From the NCBI GenBank assembly GCA_003539625.1, contig DPOU01000029.1, positions 1-50,623 of the forward strand: a stretch of DNA of 50,623 nucleotides. The letters are read 5' to 3'. Below the pieces are notes generated by a model that saw only the letters and a program-made list of their open reading frames with translations, did not search any database and had not been told where the DNA came from. Source of the DNA: Acholeplasmatales bacterium (GTDB lineage Bacteria > Bacillota_I > Bacilli_A > ML615J-28 > CAG-313). The translations under genes were made by a program, and so were the position numbers. Shown here one piece after another: positions 25,305 through 34,588 of this stretch. Each line of letters begins with the position of its first letter. Within the stretch, counting starts at the first letter, position 1.

Positions 25305-26552
25305 ATGAAACCATTAGCATATTTAATGAGACCAAAAAGTTTTGATGACATTGTTGGTCAAGATAATCTAGTTGGACCAAATGGTGTAATACGTAAAATG
25401 GTTGATAATAATCATTTATTTTCTTTTATCCTTTATGGAAATCCTGGCTGTGGCAAAACTACTATTGCGCTTGCTACTTGTGAGGTTGCAAAAGTTAAAT
25501 ACTTTAAATTTAATGCCTCGACTGATAGTAAAGATATTTTAAAACAAATTATTAATGAAGCACGTTTTTGCGATACTTGTATAGTAATTGTCGATGAAAT
25601 ACATCGCATGAAAAAAGATATTCAAGACTATTTATTACCATTTGTTGAAGACGGAACATTAATTATGATTGGTTTAACAACGGTTAATCCCTACCATTCC
25701 GTTAATCCCGCAATTAGAAGCCGATGCCACATTTATCGCATTAATGATTTAGATAAAAAAGCCATGAATGATGTTTTAAATCGTGCCATTAAATTTATTG
25801 ACAAACCCGTAACAATTGATGATGATGCAAGAAAGTACATTATTGATACTTCAAATTTAGAAATTAGAACTCTTATTAATAATTTTGAAACAATTTTTTA
25901 TGCAAGTGATGGGCATATTACTTTAGAACTTGCGCAAAATTGCATTCAAAAAGCTAACATATCAATAGATGCTGATGGCGATAGCTATTATGATACTTTA
26001 AGTGGTTTACAAAAATCAATTAGAGGTAGTGATGTCGATGCTTCACTTCACTATTTAGCTAAACTTTTAGCAGCCAATGATTTAGAGAGTCTATCAAGAA
26101 GACTACTTGCTATTGCTTATGAAGATATTGCTTTGGCAAATCCAACAATTGGTCCAAGAGTAAAAGCTGCCGTTGATGCCGCAAGAGATCTTGGTAATCC
26201 CGAAGCTCGTCTTCCACTTTCCGTTATTGTAATTGAAATGGCCCTTTCTCAAAAATCTAATTCCGCTTGTCTTGCGATAGACGAAGCAATTAAAGATATT
26301 GAAGATGGAAAAAGTGGTTCTCTTCCTTTAAATCTCAAAAACACATATTCATTTAACCCTAATCAACAACCATATTTGTATCCCCATAATTATCCAAATG
26401 CATGGGTATACCAACAATATATGCCAGACACTTTAAAGGATCGTAAATATTATCATCCCAAAGCTAGTTCTAAAATGGAGTTAGGTCTGAAAGAACGTTA
26501 CGATTTAATTGAAAGTTATAAACAAGACGCAATAAGACAAAGCAAAAAATAG
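25305..26552 (+). CDS. rarA: Replication-associated recombination protein A (MgsA/WRIP1 family AAA+ ATPase)
   Basis: A 415-aa AAA+ ATPase related to clamp-loader subunits, acting at stalled forks. It opens with PLAYLMRPKSFDDIVGQ, has Walker A YGNPGCGKTT (~45-54), Walker B CIVIVDEIHRM (~100-108) and sensor 1 GLTTVNPYHSVNPAIRSR. The C-terminal half carries the RarA tetramerisation region (DAARDLGNPEARLPLS, NAWVYQQYMPD). GAGGTGAT precedes the ATG. It is one of the few plus-strand genes and shares a terminator with the convergent SpoIIIE-like gene. Confidence 0.95.
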   Translation: MKPLAYLMRPKSFDDIVGQDNLVGPNGVIRKMVDNNHLFSFILYGNPGCGKTTIALATCEVAKVKYFKFNASTDSKDILKQIINEARFCDTCIVIVDEIHRMKKDIQDYLLPFVEDGTLIMIGLTTVNPYHSVNPAIRSRCHIYRINDLDKKAMNDVLNRAIKFIDKPVTIDDDARKYIIDTSNLEIRTLINNFETIFYASDGHITLELAQNCIQKANISIDADGDSYYDTLSGLQKSIRGSDVDASLHYLAKLLAANDLESLSRRLLAIAYEDIALANPTIGPRVKAAVDAARDLGNPEARLPLSVIVIEMALSQKSNSACLAIDEAIKDIEDGKSGSLPLNLKNTYSFNPNQQPYLYPHNYPNAWVYQQYMPDTLKDRKYYHPKASSKMELGLKERYDLIESYKQDAIRQSKK

Positions 26553-26580
26553 GTATTTTAATTTAATACCTATTTTTTTA
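26545..26580. terminator. Bidirectional terminator between rarA and the SpoIIIE-like gene
   Basis: ATAGGTATT (26549-26557) and AATACCTAT (26565-26573) form a perfect 9-bp stem with A/T runs on both sides. It overlaps the stop codons of both converging genes. Confidence 0.85.
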
Positions 26581-28207
26581 TGCTTTGATACTCTTTATCT
26601 TGAAGTAACAATATTGTCATCCTGATTATAATATTCTTATAAGCTAAATAGCCTTCATAATCAGGATTTATTAAATCAAATCTTTGAAAGCCAATTACTT
26701 GGTTGCTATAAGATAATTTATTATCCAAAAATAATTTGTAATCAAAAAGATTTACAATTTGATTAACATAAGAGTTTTCACTAGAAACACTGAATAAATA
26801 TATAAAACCATATTGATTGGTAGTTTGTAAAATATATTTTATTTTATCGACTTCCGCATCACTATTTAAAAATTTATCAATGCCATGTATAATTACTACT
26901 TCTCCAATTTCTGGATTTTTAGCTTGTGAATTATATTTATTGATTGAAGAAAAACCGGCTTTATTAATTTTATCAATTCTTTCATTAATTATATTTATTA
27001 CGTGATTAATTTCTTGGGGATCAGTACTACTAGATAACTGGGTAGTATTAGTTAAATCAATAAAATAATAATTTAAATTTTGTTTGGTATGCATCAAGCC
27101 AATAATTATTGAATCAAAGTAATGACCTATTTGTTGTTGACTTTTACCAAATACAATTAATTTATTATTATCATATTCTAAGTTTAGAAATTGATTTCGA
27201 TCATCAATACCAAAGCATACTTCTTCATCACTTGCTTTTTCAATTTCTGATACTCTTAATGGCATTTGTAAATCATTTGTTACTTCTAATATTAATTCTC
27301 TTTTTACGTTATCATATTTAACTAAATAATTATTAAATATTTTTCTTAAATATGGTTGAATTTTCGATATTTGAATAGTGTAGTGTGATGAAATAAAATA
27401 CATTGTGGCATTTCGACATACTAAATATGATATTTGCGTATAAAAAATATTTAATTGATTCAAAATCATTTTTAAATCATTAGCCTTCGTTTTAGCAACC
27501 TGTGATGCATTCTTATATTCTGTTTCATTATTTGTAGGATATACATGATATTTAATCTTTTTAATTTGATAAGATGAATCATATGAATCAATTGTATTTT
27601 GAACAAAATTAGAGGCTTTCTTAACCTTTTTGAAAATTCTTTTAAAGAAACCAAATACCATTTTAACAAAATCTTTTATTGTCTTTTTAGTAATAAAAAC
27701 CGTTCCGATAAAACAAAGAATAATACTTAATAATATTACCCCTACTTCTGAAAACAAAAAATAAAACAAATAAAAAATTAAAGCACCAATTATTCCTCCG
27801 CCAACGATTGCGGAAGGTTGATTAGTTTTGAAATAATTAAAATATAAACTTAATGTCAATTTCAAATAATTTTGGCTATAATTTCTAACATATTTGTGCA
27901 TCGTAAAGTGTGATAACAATATTAAAGCTAAGATTATTAGAAATATTCCTAAATACCTAATATTACTAATTTTTAGTTTTTGATGAATTAGTATACATCT
28001 AATTGAATATGCCATAGTTAAAAGTACTATTAAAAAATACCAATCACCAAATAATACTTTAACCGTTAACATTAAATATTTTCCAACAACTCCTAATTTT
28101 GCAATTGTGAAAATTGTTAATACAAATAGTATTATACCTAATATTTCATAATGAAATATGCGTTCATTCTTTTTTGTTTCTACTGTCTGAAATTTTTCTT
28201 TTGCCAT
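26570..28207 (-). CDS. FtsK/SpoIIIE-like membrane protein with degenerate ATPase motifs
   Basis: A 545-aa protein that follows B. subtilis SpoIIIE along its length: an N-terminal set of about four membrane helices with 'LGVVGKYL', 'GDWYFL', 'LLSHFT' and 'GGGIIGALIF' at matching places, then the alpha/beta motor region. Where SpoIIIE has Walker A (AGATGSGKS) this has FGKSQQQIG (~353-361); the IDPK block reads IDLT; the Walker B VVIVDELADL reads VVIIHGIDKF (~437-446); ATQRPS reads SVSSENS. The C-terminal gamma winged-helix domain is missing. It is unlikely to hydrolyse ATP or pump DNA. ATG 28207 follows AGAGGT. The gene has no frameshift and reads as conserved, so it is a pseudoenzyme rather than a pseudogene. 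A working SpoIIIE is expected elsewhere in the genome. Confidence 0.85.
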   Translation of the reverse strand: MAKEKFQTVETKKNERIFHYEILGIILFVLTIFTIAKLGVVGKYLMLTVKVLFGDWYFLIVLLTMAYSIRCILIHQKLKISNIRYLGIFLIILALILLSHFTMHKYVRNYSQNYLKLTLSLYFNYFKTNQPSAIVGGGIIGALIFYLFYFLFSEVGVILLSIILCFIGTVFITKKTIKDFVKMVFGFFKRIFKKVKKASNFVQNTIDSYDSSYQIKKIKYHVYPTNNETEYKNASQVAKTKANDLKMILNQLNIFYTQISYLVCRNATMYFISSHYTIQISKIQPYLRKIFNNYLVKYDNVKRELILEVTNDLQMPLRVSEIEKASDEEVCFGIDDRNQFLNLEYDNNKLIVFGKSQQQIGHYFDSIIIGLMHTKQNLNYYFIDLTNTTQLSSSTDPQEINHVINIINERIDKINKAGFSSINKYNSQAKNPEIGEVVIIHGIDKFLNSDAEVDKIKYILQTTNQYGFIYLFSVSSENSYVNQIVNLFDYKLFLDNKLSYSNQVIGFQRFDLINPDYEGYLAYKNIIIRMTILLLQDKEYQSIKK

Positions 28208-28270
28208 ATTTAGTACCTCTGTACTATTAAACCACATATTAAACAAATATTTTGTTGAAAAAAAAAGAAA

Positions 28271-28288
28271 AACACTCGAAAGAGTGTT
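28271..28288 (-). terminator. Terminator of rpmG
   Basis: AACACTC (28271-28277) and GAGTGTT (28282-28288) form a perfect stem with a 4-nt loop. TTTCTTTTTTT follows on the minus strand. Confidence 0.85.
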
Positions 28289-28292
28289 TTTA

Positions 28293-28448
28293 CTATTTTT
28301 TAGTTTTTTCTTTGTGTAGCGTTGTTTTCTTGCAACGAGGGCAATACTTTTTTTGTTCTAAACGATCTGGAGTATTACGTTTATTTTTTTCGGTTAAATA
28401 GTTTTCTTCGCCACATACAGTACACTTTAAAATAAAATTAATGCGCAT
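28293..28448 (-). CDS. rpmG: 50S ribosomal protein L33
   Basis: A 51-aa L33 of the zinc-binding type: CTVCGEENY and YCPRCKKTTLHKE supply four Cys. The sequence MRINFILKCTVCGEENYL and KNTPDRLEQKKYCP-like centre is typical. GGGAGG lies upstream of ATG 28448. It ends with TAG and is closed by a strong hairpin. A zinc-containing L33 next to metal-homeostasis genes may be coincidence. The length is normal. Confidence 0.97.
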   Translation of the reverse strand: MRINFILKCTVCGEENYLTEKNKRNTPDRLEQKKYCPRCKKTTLHKEKTKK

Positions 28449-28524
28449 TTCTAAATTCCTCCCGATAAATCACAATTATTATACTATAAATTGATTTATT
28501 TATCAAGAAAAAAGCCATATTATT

Positions 28525-28746
28525 TTAAAATAATCCTTTTTTTTCAGTAATTGAAACTACTTCATATCCAGCGTCAGTTACTGCTTGTTTTAATATTTCA
28601 TCACTTACTTCAGTGTTAACAACAGCACATTTTTTTGCTAGATTTACTTTTGCCTTTTTTACACCTTCAAGAGCATTTAAACTATCTTCTACTTTTGAAG
28701 CGCAATGTTCACATTTCATATTGTTAATTACGATTATTTTTTTCAT
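28525..28746 (-). CDS. copZ: Copper chaperone CopZ-like HMA protein
   Basis: A 73-aa heavy-metal-associated domain with the metal site NMKCEHCASKV (CxxC). It would carry Cu(I) in the cytoplasm to the CopA pump, whose gene ends 5 nt upstream on the same strand. The beta-alpha-beta-beta-alpha-beta pattern is visible. A palindrome (28519-28534) overlaps the stop codon. No CsoR or CopY regulator gene is in the window. Confidence 0.9.
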   Translation of the reverse strand: MKKIIVINNMKCEHCASKVEDSLNALEGVKKAKVNLAKKCAVVNTEVSDEILKQAVTDAGYEVVSITEKKGLF

Positions 28747-28751
28747 TTAAT

Positions 28752-30992
28752 TTACTCCTTATCTACTTTAAATCTTTGGATTCTTAAAGCATTTAATACA
28801 ACACAAATTGAACTTAAACTCATGGCTAGTGCGCAAAGCATTGGGTTAAGGACAATATTGAATGGATAATATAGAATTCCCCCCGCAATCGGTATGAATA
28901 AAATATTATAAAAGAATGCCCAGAATAAATTCATTTTAATATTATTAACTACTTTTCTACTTAAATTGATTGCAATAATCAATGATTTAAGATTATCTTT
29001 CATTAAGACAATATCTGATGATTCTATAGCAATATCTGTTCCACTACCAATTGAAATACCAACATCAGCACTAACTAATGCTACTGAATCGTTTATACCA
29101 TCACCTACCATTGCGACAACACGATTTGCTTGTTGTAATTCATTGATTTTGTTGGCTTTTTGATCAGGCATTACATCCGCAATTACTTCTTTAATACCAC
29201 AATCTTTTGCAACTGCGATTGCGGCATTATGATTATCACCAGTTAACATTACTGGAGTTATTTTCTTAGAATCTAAATATGCTATTACATCTTTTACTTC
29301 TTCTTTTATTTCATCTCTTATGGCAATAATTCCATATACTTTTTCATCATCAAAAATATAAGTTATGGTTTTACCTTCATTTTGAAGTTTTGTAACAATG
29401 TTTTGATCAACACTATGTTTTAGTAATTTGTGATTAGCACAATAATATGTTTTATCATTATAAGTTGCTTTTACACCCATACCAGGTAAGTTTTCAAAGT
29501 TAGTTACTTTTACTAATTGGACATTATTCTTTTTAGCATATTCACAGATACTTTTACTAAGTGGATGTTCTGAACCACTTTCAATCGCATTGGCAATAGC
29601 TAATAATTCATCAGTTGTGCCATTTAAAGTTATTACATCAGTAACAACTGGTTTTCCTTTAGTTAGGGTACCAGTCTTATCGAAAACAATAGTATCAACA
29701 TGACACATTTTTTCTAAGCTTTCACCTGATTTAATCAAGAAGCCACACTTAACTGCTTTATAAGTTCCTGCCATTATAGCAACAGGGGTAGCAAGTCCTA
29801 ATGCACATGGGCAAGAAATGACTAACACCGAAATTGCTCTTGCAAGACTAAATTCAAAATTTTTTGTAATTAATATCCATATTATAAATACTAATAGAGC
29901 AATTGACATAACAATTGGAACAAACACTAAACTAATTTTGTCCGCAAGCTTTGCCATTGGTGCTTTAGAATTACTAGCAACTTCTACTAAATCAATGATT
30001 TTTTGGAGGGTTGAATCAAAACTTTCACAAGTTGCCATCATTTGGAAATTACCATTAAGATTAGTTGTTCCACCCTTAACGTTTGAATCCTTTTCAACTA
30101 AAACTGGATTAGATTCACCTGTTAAGCTAGCTTCATCAACTTCACTGATTCCTTCAATTACAACACCATCAATTGGTATTTGTTCACCTGGCTTTACAAT
30201 TAGTTTATCTCCAACTTTTATATCATCTACACTTATATCAATTACTTCATTATCTTTTAGTAAATGGGCTTTTTTAGGCGCCAAATCAAGTAATTGTGAT
30301 ATAGCTTTAGTTGTTTTACCTTTTGCTTTATTTTCAATAAATTTCCCAAAAGATACTAAAGCTAGTATCATACCAGCTGATTCAAAGTATAATTCATGTT
30401 TATAATTTGTAATAAGTTCATCGTTACCAGTATTTATACCAATAAAAATCATTACTATAGCAAATATACCATATAAAAGACTTGCGGAAGAACCTATTGC
30501 AATAAGTGAATCCATATTAGGTGATAATTTAAATAAACGTTTAAAACCATTTTTATAATAATGGAAATTCAAACATATAATTGGAATTACTAACGCTAAT
30601 TGTACTAAGCCATTTAAATAAGCATATTTATTCATATGGAAAATATGAGGTAATGGTAATCCTACCATATGTCCCATTGAAAAATACATAAGTATTAGCA
30701 TTAATACCCACGAAATTATCAATTTAATTAATTCACTTTTTGCTTTTTTGTCATTTTCTTCGTTAATATTACGATTTCTTTCATAAATTTTGGCTGTATA
30801 TCCGCCGCTTTCAACTGCATTTATAATATCATTTTCGTTAACTTGTGTTTCATCATATTCAACTACCATAGTTTGAGCCATTAAGCTTACTTCTACTTTT
30901 TTTACTCCAACTAATTTACTTACATCATGTTCGACATGAGCACTGCAGCTAGCACAAGACATACCCAAAACAGTAAATTTTTTTCTAACCAT
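28752..30992 (-). CDS. copA: P1B-type Cu(+)-exporting ATPase
   Basis: A 746-aa membrane pump. A single N-terminal HMA domain (GMSCASCSAHV), eight predicted helices, actuator motif LTGES, the ion-site motif SCPCALGLATPVA (CPC), phosphorylation site DKTGTLTKG, the SEHPLS nucleotide-binding motif and hinge MVGDGINDSVAL are in canonical order. It exports Cu(I) (possibly Ag(I)) from the cytoplasm. AAGGAG precedes ATG 30992. The copA-copZ operon has no obvious CopY-type operator (TACANNTGTA) in its 63-bp upstream region. Many Bacillus CopA proteins have two HMA domains; one is also common. Confidence 0.96.
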   Translation of the reverse strand: MVRKKFTVLGMSCASCSAHVEHDVSKLVGVKKVEVSLMAQTMVVEYDETQVNENDIINAVESGGYTAKIYERNRNINEENDKKAKSELIKLIISWVLMLILMYFSMGHMVGLPLPHIFHMNKYAYLNGLVQLALVIPIICLNFHYYKNGFKRLFKLSPNMDSLIAIGSSASLLYGIFAIVMIFIGINTGNDELITNYKHELYFESAGMILALVSFGKFIENKAKGKTTKAISQLLDLAPKKAHLLKDNEVIDISVDDIKVGDKLIVKPGEQIPIDGVVIEGISEVDEASLTGESNPVLVEKDSNVKGGTTNLNGNFQMMATCESFDSTLQKIIDLVEVASNSKAPMAKLADKISLVFVPIVMSIALLVFIIWILITKNFEFSLARAISVLVISCPCALGLATPVAIMAGTYKAVKCGFLIKSGESLEKMCHVDTIVFDKTGTLTKGKPVVTDVITLNGTTDELLAIANAIESGSEHPLSKSICEYAKKNNVQLVKVTNFENLPGMGVKATYNDKTYYCANHKLLKHSVDQNIVTKLQNEGKTITYIFDDEKVYGIIAIRDEIKEEVKDVIAYLDSKKITPVMLTGDNHNAAIAVAKDCGIKEVIADVMPDQKANKINELQQANRVVAMVGDGINDSVALVSADVGISIGSGTDIAIESSDIVLMKDNLKSLIIAINLSRKVVNNIKMNLFWAFFYNILFIPIAGGILYYPFNIVLNPMLCALAMSLSSICVVLNALRIQRFKVDKE

Positions 30993-31055
30993 ACGTACTC
31001 CTTTTTACATTTTATGCTTTTATATTATCTGAAAAAAATTTTGTTATTATGTACT

Positions 31056-32216
31056 CTATAGTGCATTTTTGTATATCATTTCGATATCTCTCGAATCTAG
31101 TTTAATAAAACTAGGAATATTTGTTGATTTCTTTATTAATTCATCTACTGCCTTTTCATCAATTTTTAAGTCTTTGAATCTTGTTGGCATACCTAATTCT
31201 TTATAGAAGCTTTCTAATTTATTTATGGCAGCCATTATTGTTTTATCATTTGTATCTTGTTTTTCTACTTTCATTACTTCTAAAGCAAATCTTAAAAATT
31301 TAGTTTCTAATTTTGGATAAACCCATTTAGCCCAAGCAGGGAATAATACCGCAAGTCCTGCCCCATGTGATACATTATCGTAAGTACCGCTTAAAACATG
31401 TTCAAGTCTATGAACGGTAAAATACATTTTAGTTCCCATTCCAGTTAAACCATTATGTGAAAAGCTTGATGCTAACATTAGTGAAGCTCTTGCCTCAAAA
31501 TCATTGGGATTTTCCATTACCTTTTTACCGGCTTTTATCACTGCTTTTAACAAGCCAAAAGCAATTTCATCGGTAAAGTTTATGCTATCTTCTTCAACAA
31601 AGTAACGTTCCATAGTATGCATCATAATATCAACAATACCACAAGCAGTTTGATATTTAGAAACTGTAAATGTTAAGGCTGGATTCATAATTGCAAATAA
31701 AGGTCTTACTAAATCGCTATTAAAACCATTCTTAATCTTTTTTTCGGTATTTGTTATTACACAAGAATTACTAAGTTCACTACCAGCTGCACTGATTGTT
31801 AGTATAACGCCTACTGGCAATGCTTTAACAGGTATTTTTTCATGAGTATTGAAAAGCCATGGATCGAAATCAACACAAGTTCCACAGGCTATTGCCTTAC
31901 TTGAATCAATTACCGAGCCGCCACCTACTGCCAATATCATTTCAACTTTTTCGCCTTTGGCAAGTTCACAACCAGTTCTAACCATATCAATTTTAGGATT
32001 TGGCTCAACTCCCGCGAGTTCAACATATTCAATGTTATTACTTTTAAGTGAAGCTATTACTTTATCGTATAAACCTGTTTTTTTGATTGAACTTTTACCA
32101 TAATGTAGCAATATTTTATGAAATCCATATTGTTTTATTATTGCCCCTACTTCGGTTTCTCGATTTAAGCCAAAATAAATCTTAGTAGGCGAGTAAAATT
32201 CAAAATTAGTCATCAT
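31056..32216 (-). CDS. Iron-containing alcohol dehydrogenase (butanol-dehydrogenase type)
   Basis: A 386-aa group III alcohol dehydrogenase that reduces aldehydes to alcohols with NAD(P)H in fermentative metabolism. The N-terminal FYSPTKIYFG and the dinucleotide site VGGGSVIDSSKAIA are typical of the BdhA/YqhD group. Metal-binding His residues are seen in DIMMHTMERYF, HRLEHVLSG and SHGAGLAVLFPAW. AGAGG lies before the start, and two ATG codons are adjacent. The first 11 nt overlap the end of the FNT channel gene, so the two are co-translated. Substrate cannot be told from sequence. Confidence 0.93.
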   Translation of the reverse strand: MMTNFEFYSPTKIYFGLNRETEVGAIIKQYGFHKILLHYGKSSIKKTGLYDKVIASLKSNNIEYVELAGVEPNPKIDMVRTGCELAKGEKVEMILAVGGGSVIDSSKAIACGTCVDFDPWLFNTHEKIPVKALPVGVILTISAAGSELSNSCVITNTEKKIKNGFNSDLVRPLFAIMNPALTFTVSKYQTACGIVDIMMHTMERYFVEEDSINFTDEIAFGLLKAVIKAGKKVMENPNDFEARASLMLASSFSHNGLTGMGTKMYFTVHRLEHVLSGTYDNVSHGAGLAVLFPAWAKWVYPKLETKFLRFALEVMKVEKQDTNDKTIMAAINKLESFYKELGMPTRFKDLKIDEKAVDELIKKSTNIPSFIKLDSRDIEMIYKNAL

Positions 32217-32886
32217 TGCCTCTTTCTAATTTTTTCACTACTTTATTTACTAGTGGAACAATTAAACCACCTATTGTGTTACCAATTATGACATACAATA
32301 TCATTAGGAAACTTTGTAATGTAATTGTATTATCTAATGAAATATAAAACATATTAGCGATACAGTGTTCAAAGCCACAGATTATAAATCCTGCCACACA
32401 CATAATTAACACAACATATTTACCAAAGTTATTATTTATAACTTTAAATCCTTCTACCGCAAAATATATTAGCATTCCACAGAAAATTCCTCTAATGATT
32501 AGTTCGTACCAATTAAGTTGCAATTTTAAATCAATCATACTAAAAACGTTATTTGGCACTAAATTCATTAATTTACAAAGGCTTGCAAAACCAAGAGCAC
32601 CAAGGTAATTACCAATAATTCCCGTAATTAGTTGCAATGCGTAAAAACCAATTTCATCAGATTTGTAATCAAACAAGTAACAGATTTTACCAGTATACAA
32701 GAAGAAACCAAAATTACAAATAAGAATTAGGCCTATTGAAAAGAATAGTGCACCAAGTACAGTATTATTGGTATATTCTTTAGTTTTTAAGAATAATAAG
32801 CCACCTATTCCAATACATACCCCCGCAAGTATTCCATTTAGAAATACTATTAATATTCTATTAATTTTGCTACTAGAATGCTTCAT
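32206..32886 (-). CDS. Formate/nitrite transporter (FNT) family channel
   Basis: A 226-aa membrane protein with six predicted helices and the FNT signature GFEHCIANM, where the His is the central pore residue. Members pass formate, nitrite, lactate or hydrosulfide. It is somewhat shorter than the usual 250-280 aa. Next to a fermentative alcohol dehydrogenase, export of formate from mixed-acid fermentation is a reasonable inference, not shown. ATG 32886 overlaps the cyclophilin gene by 14 nt. Confidence 0.9.
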   Translation of the reverse strand: MKHSSSKINRILIVFLNGILAGVCIGIGGLLFLKTKEYTNNTVLGALFFSIGLILICNFGFFLYTGKICYLFDYKSDEIGFYALQLITGIIGNYLGALGFASLCKLMNLVPNNVFSMIDLKLQLNWYELIIRGIFCGMLIYFAVEGFKVINNNFGKYVVLIMCVAGFIICGFEHCIANMFYISLDNTITLQSFLMILYVIIGNTIGGLIVPLVNKVVKKLERGNDD

Positions 32887-33730
32887 CTTGAATTCTAACC
32901 TTTACAATAGATACGATTTCAGTAGGGAAGTCCGCAAATCCCGTACCAAGTGTCGCAGTTGGAATTGTACTTAAATTTACTACTACACCTTGACTTACTA
33001 AATCAACAGCTCTTCCAAATGCCGCATATTCGTCATCTAAGGTAGGACAATCAGCAGCACAAATAAAGAATTGTGAAGTTGCGGAATTATAATCAAATGG
33101 TAAACGTGCCATTGAAATAGTTCCAAGTAAATGCTCTAAACTATTATAGGCAAAACCATTTTGTAAGAATTCACCTTTAATTTTATCAGTTTCAGGTAAT
33201 TCCTTTAAAGTATCACCATCTATATAATATCCACCTGCTTGAATTACAAAGCCCTCAATTATACGATGGAATATAGTACCAACATAATAATCACTATTTG
33301 CTAATTTAACAAAATTAGCTACGGTTTCTGGTGCTTTATCTGGATATAATTCTAAATTAATCTTATCACCAGTTGAAAGTTCTATTTGTGCATAGATAAT
33401 TTTTCCCATATCTTCTATATCTCCTCTTTTCCATTTTGCAACTAAAGTACAATCTTCAGTTATTGGGGTATTTATATCAAATAATACTTCATTTAAATAC
33501 CAACCTAAAAATTTATAACCATTTTTTACAGGTTCTTCTATCTCTAGAAGTTTTTTACCAACAAGTATTTTTTTACTCTCTATATAATTCCCACCATCGG
33601 TATCAAATGTTACAGTAACTATTTTGTTTTTATCATTATTTGTTTTTTTACACGATGTAGCTACAGTTAACATAAATAGTAGTGCTATTATTGAAATAAT
33701 TTTGAAAATCTTTATTGTTTTATTCATCAT
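32873..33730 (-). CDS. Cyclophilin-type peptidyl-prolyl isomerase lipoprotein with an InlB-type repeat
   Basis: A 285-aa predicted surface lipoprotein: signal peptide ending VATSC, then an InlB/Flg_new-like beta repeat (~38-100: VTFDTDGGNYI, GYKFLGWYLNE), then a cyclophilin domain (~108-280) with FHRIIEGFVIQAGG, LGTISMAR and SQFFICAADCP. Cyclophilins speed proline isomerisation of secreted proteins. In FHRI and SQFFI the active-site Arg, Phe and Gln residues are kept. ATG 33730 has GGG 7 nt upstream; an ATG directly follows it. The join of a wall-type repeat to a foldase in one lipoprotein is unusual. The gene leads the PPIase-FNT-alcohol dehydrogenase overlap series. Confidence 0.9.
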   Translation of the reverse strand: MMNKTIKIFKIISIIALLFMLTVATSCKKTNNDKNKIVTVTFDTDGGNYIESKKILVGKKLLEIEEPVKNGYKFLGWYLNEVLFDINTPITEDCTLVAKWKRGDIEDMGKIIYAQIELSTGDKINLELYPDKAPETVANFVKLANSDYYVGTIFHRIIEGFVIQAGGYYIDGDTLKELPETDKIKGEFLQNGFAYNSLEHLLGTISMARLPFDYNSATSQFFICAADCPTLDDEYAAFGRAVDLVSQGVVVNLSTIPTATLGTGFADFPTEIVSIVKVRIQDEAF

Positions 33731-33831
33731 CAAAAAGCCCTTTCTATCATTATTCTACCAAAAAAGTAACAAATTGTAAAATAACTAGCAAATAAAAGCC
33801 TTTACTTTTACTATTTTTAGAATACAAAAAA

Positions 33832-33852
33832 ACTAGTTTTTTGAAAACTAGT
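33832..33852 (-). terminator. Terminator of recO
   Basis: ACTAGTTTT (33832-33840) and AAAACTAGT (33844-33852) form a perfect 9-bp stem. TTTTTTTG follows on the minus strand, immediately after the recO stop. Confidence 0.85.
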
Positions 33853-33853
33853 C

Positions 33854-34588
33854 CTAATTTACGCTTCTAATTACTTTTTTTACTTTACTAGAAAAATCAA
33901 TATACTTTTCATAATAGGAATCAATCAATTTAGTAAAAGATAATTTAGTTTGATCTATTAGTTCTAAAAACTTTTCATCGACTTTATCTAGTTTAATAAA
34001 ATACAAGTATTTAAATACTTTAGTTGTGTTAGCATCATAATCTATTGGATATTTAATCATACAAGAGTTACAAATTATACCACCTAAACTTAGTGAAAAC
34101 CCACAGTCATCACTACTAGTATGGCAAATCACGCAACTATTCAAAATAGGAGCAATACCAATTAAATATAATAGTTTTATTTCAAATAAATATAAAACAA
34201 CGATAGGATATTTGGTTTGATCTAAGAGGGTAAGTATTTTATTAACAAATTCATACATTTGCAATTTATCATCAATGCTATCTGTAAATGCTAATATTTT
34301 TTCGACTATCGCTAAATAGATTAAACTTTTATTTTGATCTAATTTTAGATTAATAAAATTATTTGTAATATATCCTTCGGTGAAAGTAGCCAATGTACTA
34401 ATTGTTCTAACGTATTCTACTTCTACTGGTATAATAGTAAATTTTTTATTTTTACTATTAATTTTATTTGCACCTCTTAAAATTGCATTTTCTAAACCAT
34501 CTTCCGTTAGAATTGTTAATAATCTGGCATTTTCTTTATAGTCTTTAGATGTAAGAATGATCCCCTTTTTCTTTGTTAGTTCTTTCAT
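33854..34588 (-). CDS. recO: DNA repair protein RecO
   Basis: A 244-aa protein with an N-terminal OB fold (TKKKGIILTSKDYKENARLLTIL) and a C-terminal helical domain that carries a zinc-finger-like cluster CVICHT...CNSC. It loads RecA on SSB-coated DNA with RecR. AGGGAAG precedes ATG 34588. The start lies within the 3' end of yqzL (44-nt overlap), in the conserved era-yqzL-recO order of Bacillus. Confidence 0.95.
   Translation of the reverse strand: MKELTKKKGIILTSKDYKENARLLTILTEDGLENAILRGANKINSKNKKFTIIPVEVEYVRTISTLATFTEGYITNNFINLKLDQNKSLIYLAIVEKILAFTDSIDDKLQMYEFVNKILTLLDQTKYPIVVLYLFEIKLLYLIGIAPILNSCVICHTSSDDCGFSLSLGGIICNSCMIKYPIDYDANTTKVFKYLYFIKLDKVDEKFLELIDQTKLSFTKLIDSYYEKYIDFSSKVKKVIRSVN

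Noticed and set aside
28519..28534. ATTATTTTAAAATAAT palindrome at the copZ stop as an operator or terminator
   Set aside because: Only A and T, with no proper T tract next to it; such palindromes are expected by chance at this composition.
28752..30992. Long plus-strand open frames opposite copA and other minus-strand genes such as mutS2
   Set aside because: They lie antisense to genes with full motif sets, have no SD of their own and code for low-complexity Leu/Ile/Ser-rich products.
30993..31055. CopY/CsoR operator upstream of copA
   Set aside because: No TACANNTGTA or GC-rich CsoR-like dyad is found in the 63-nt gap.
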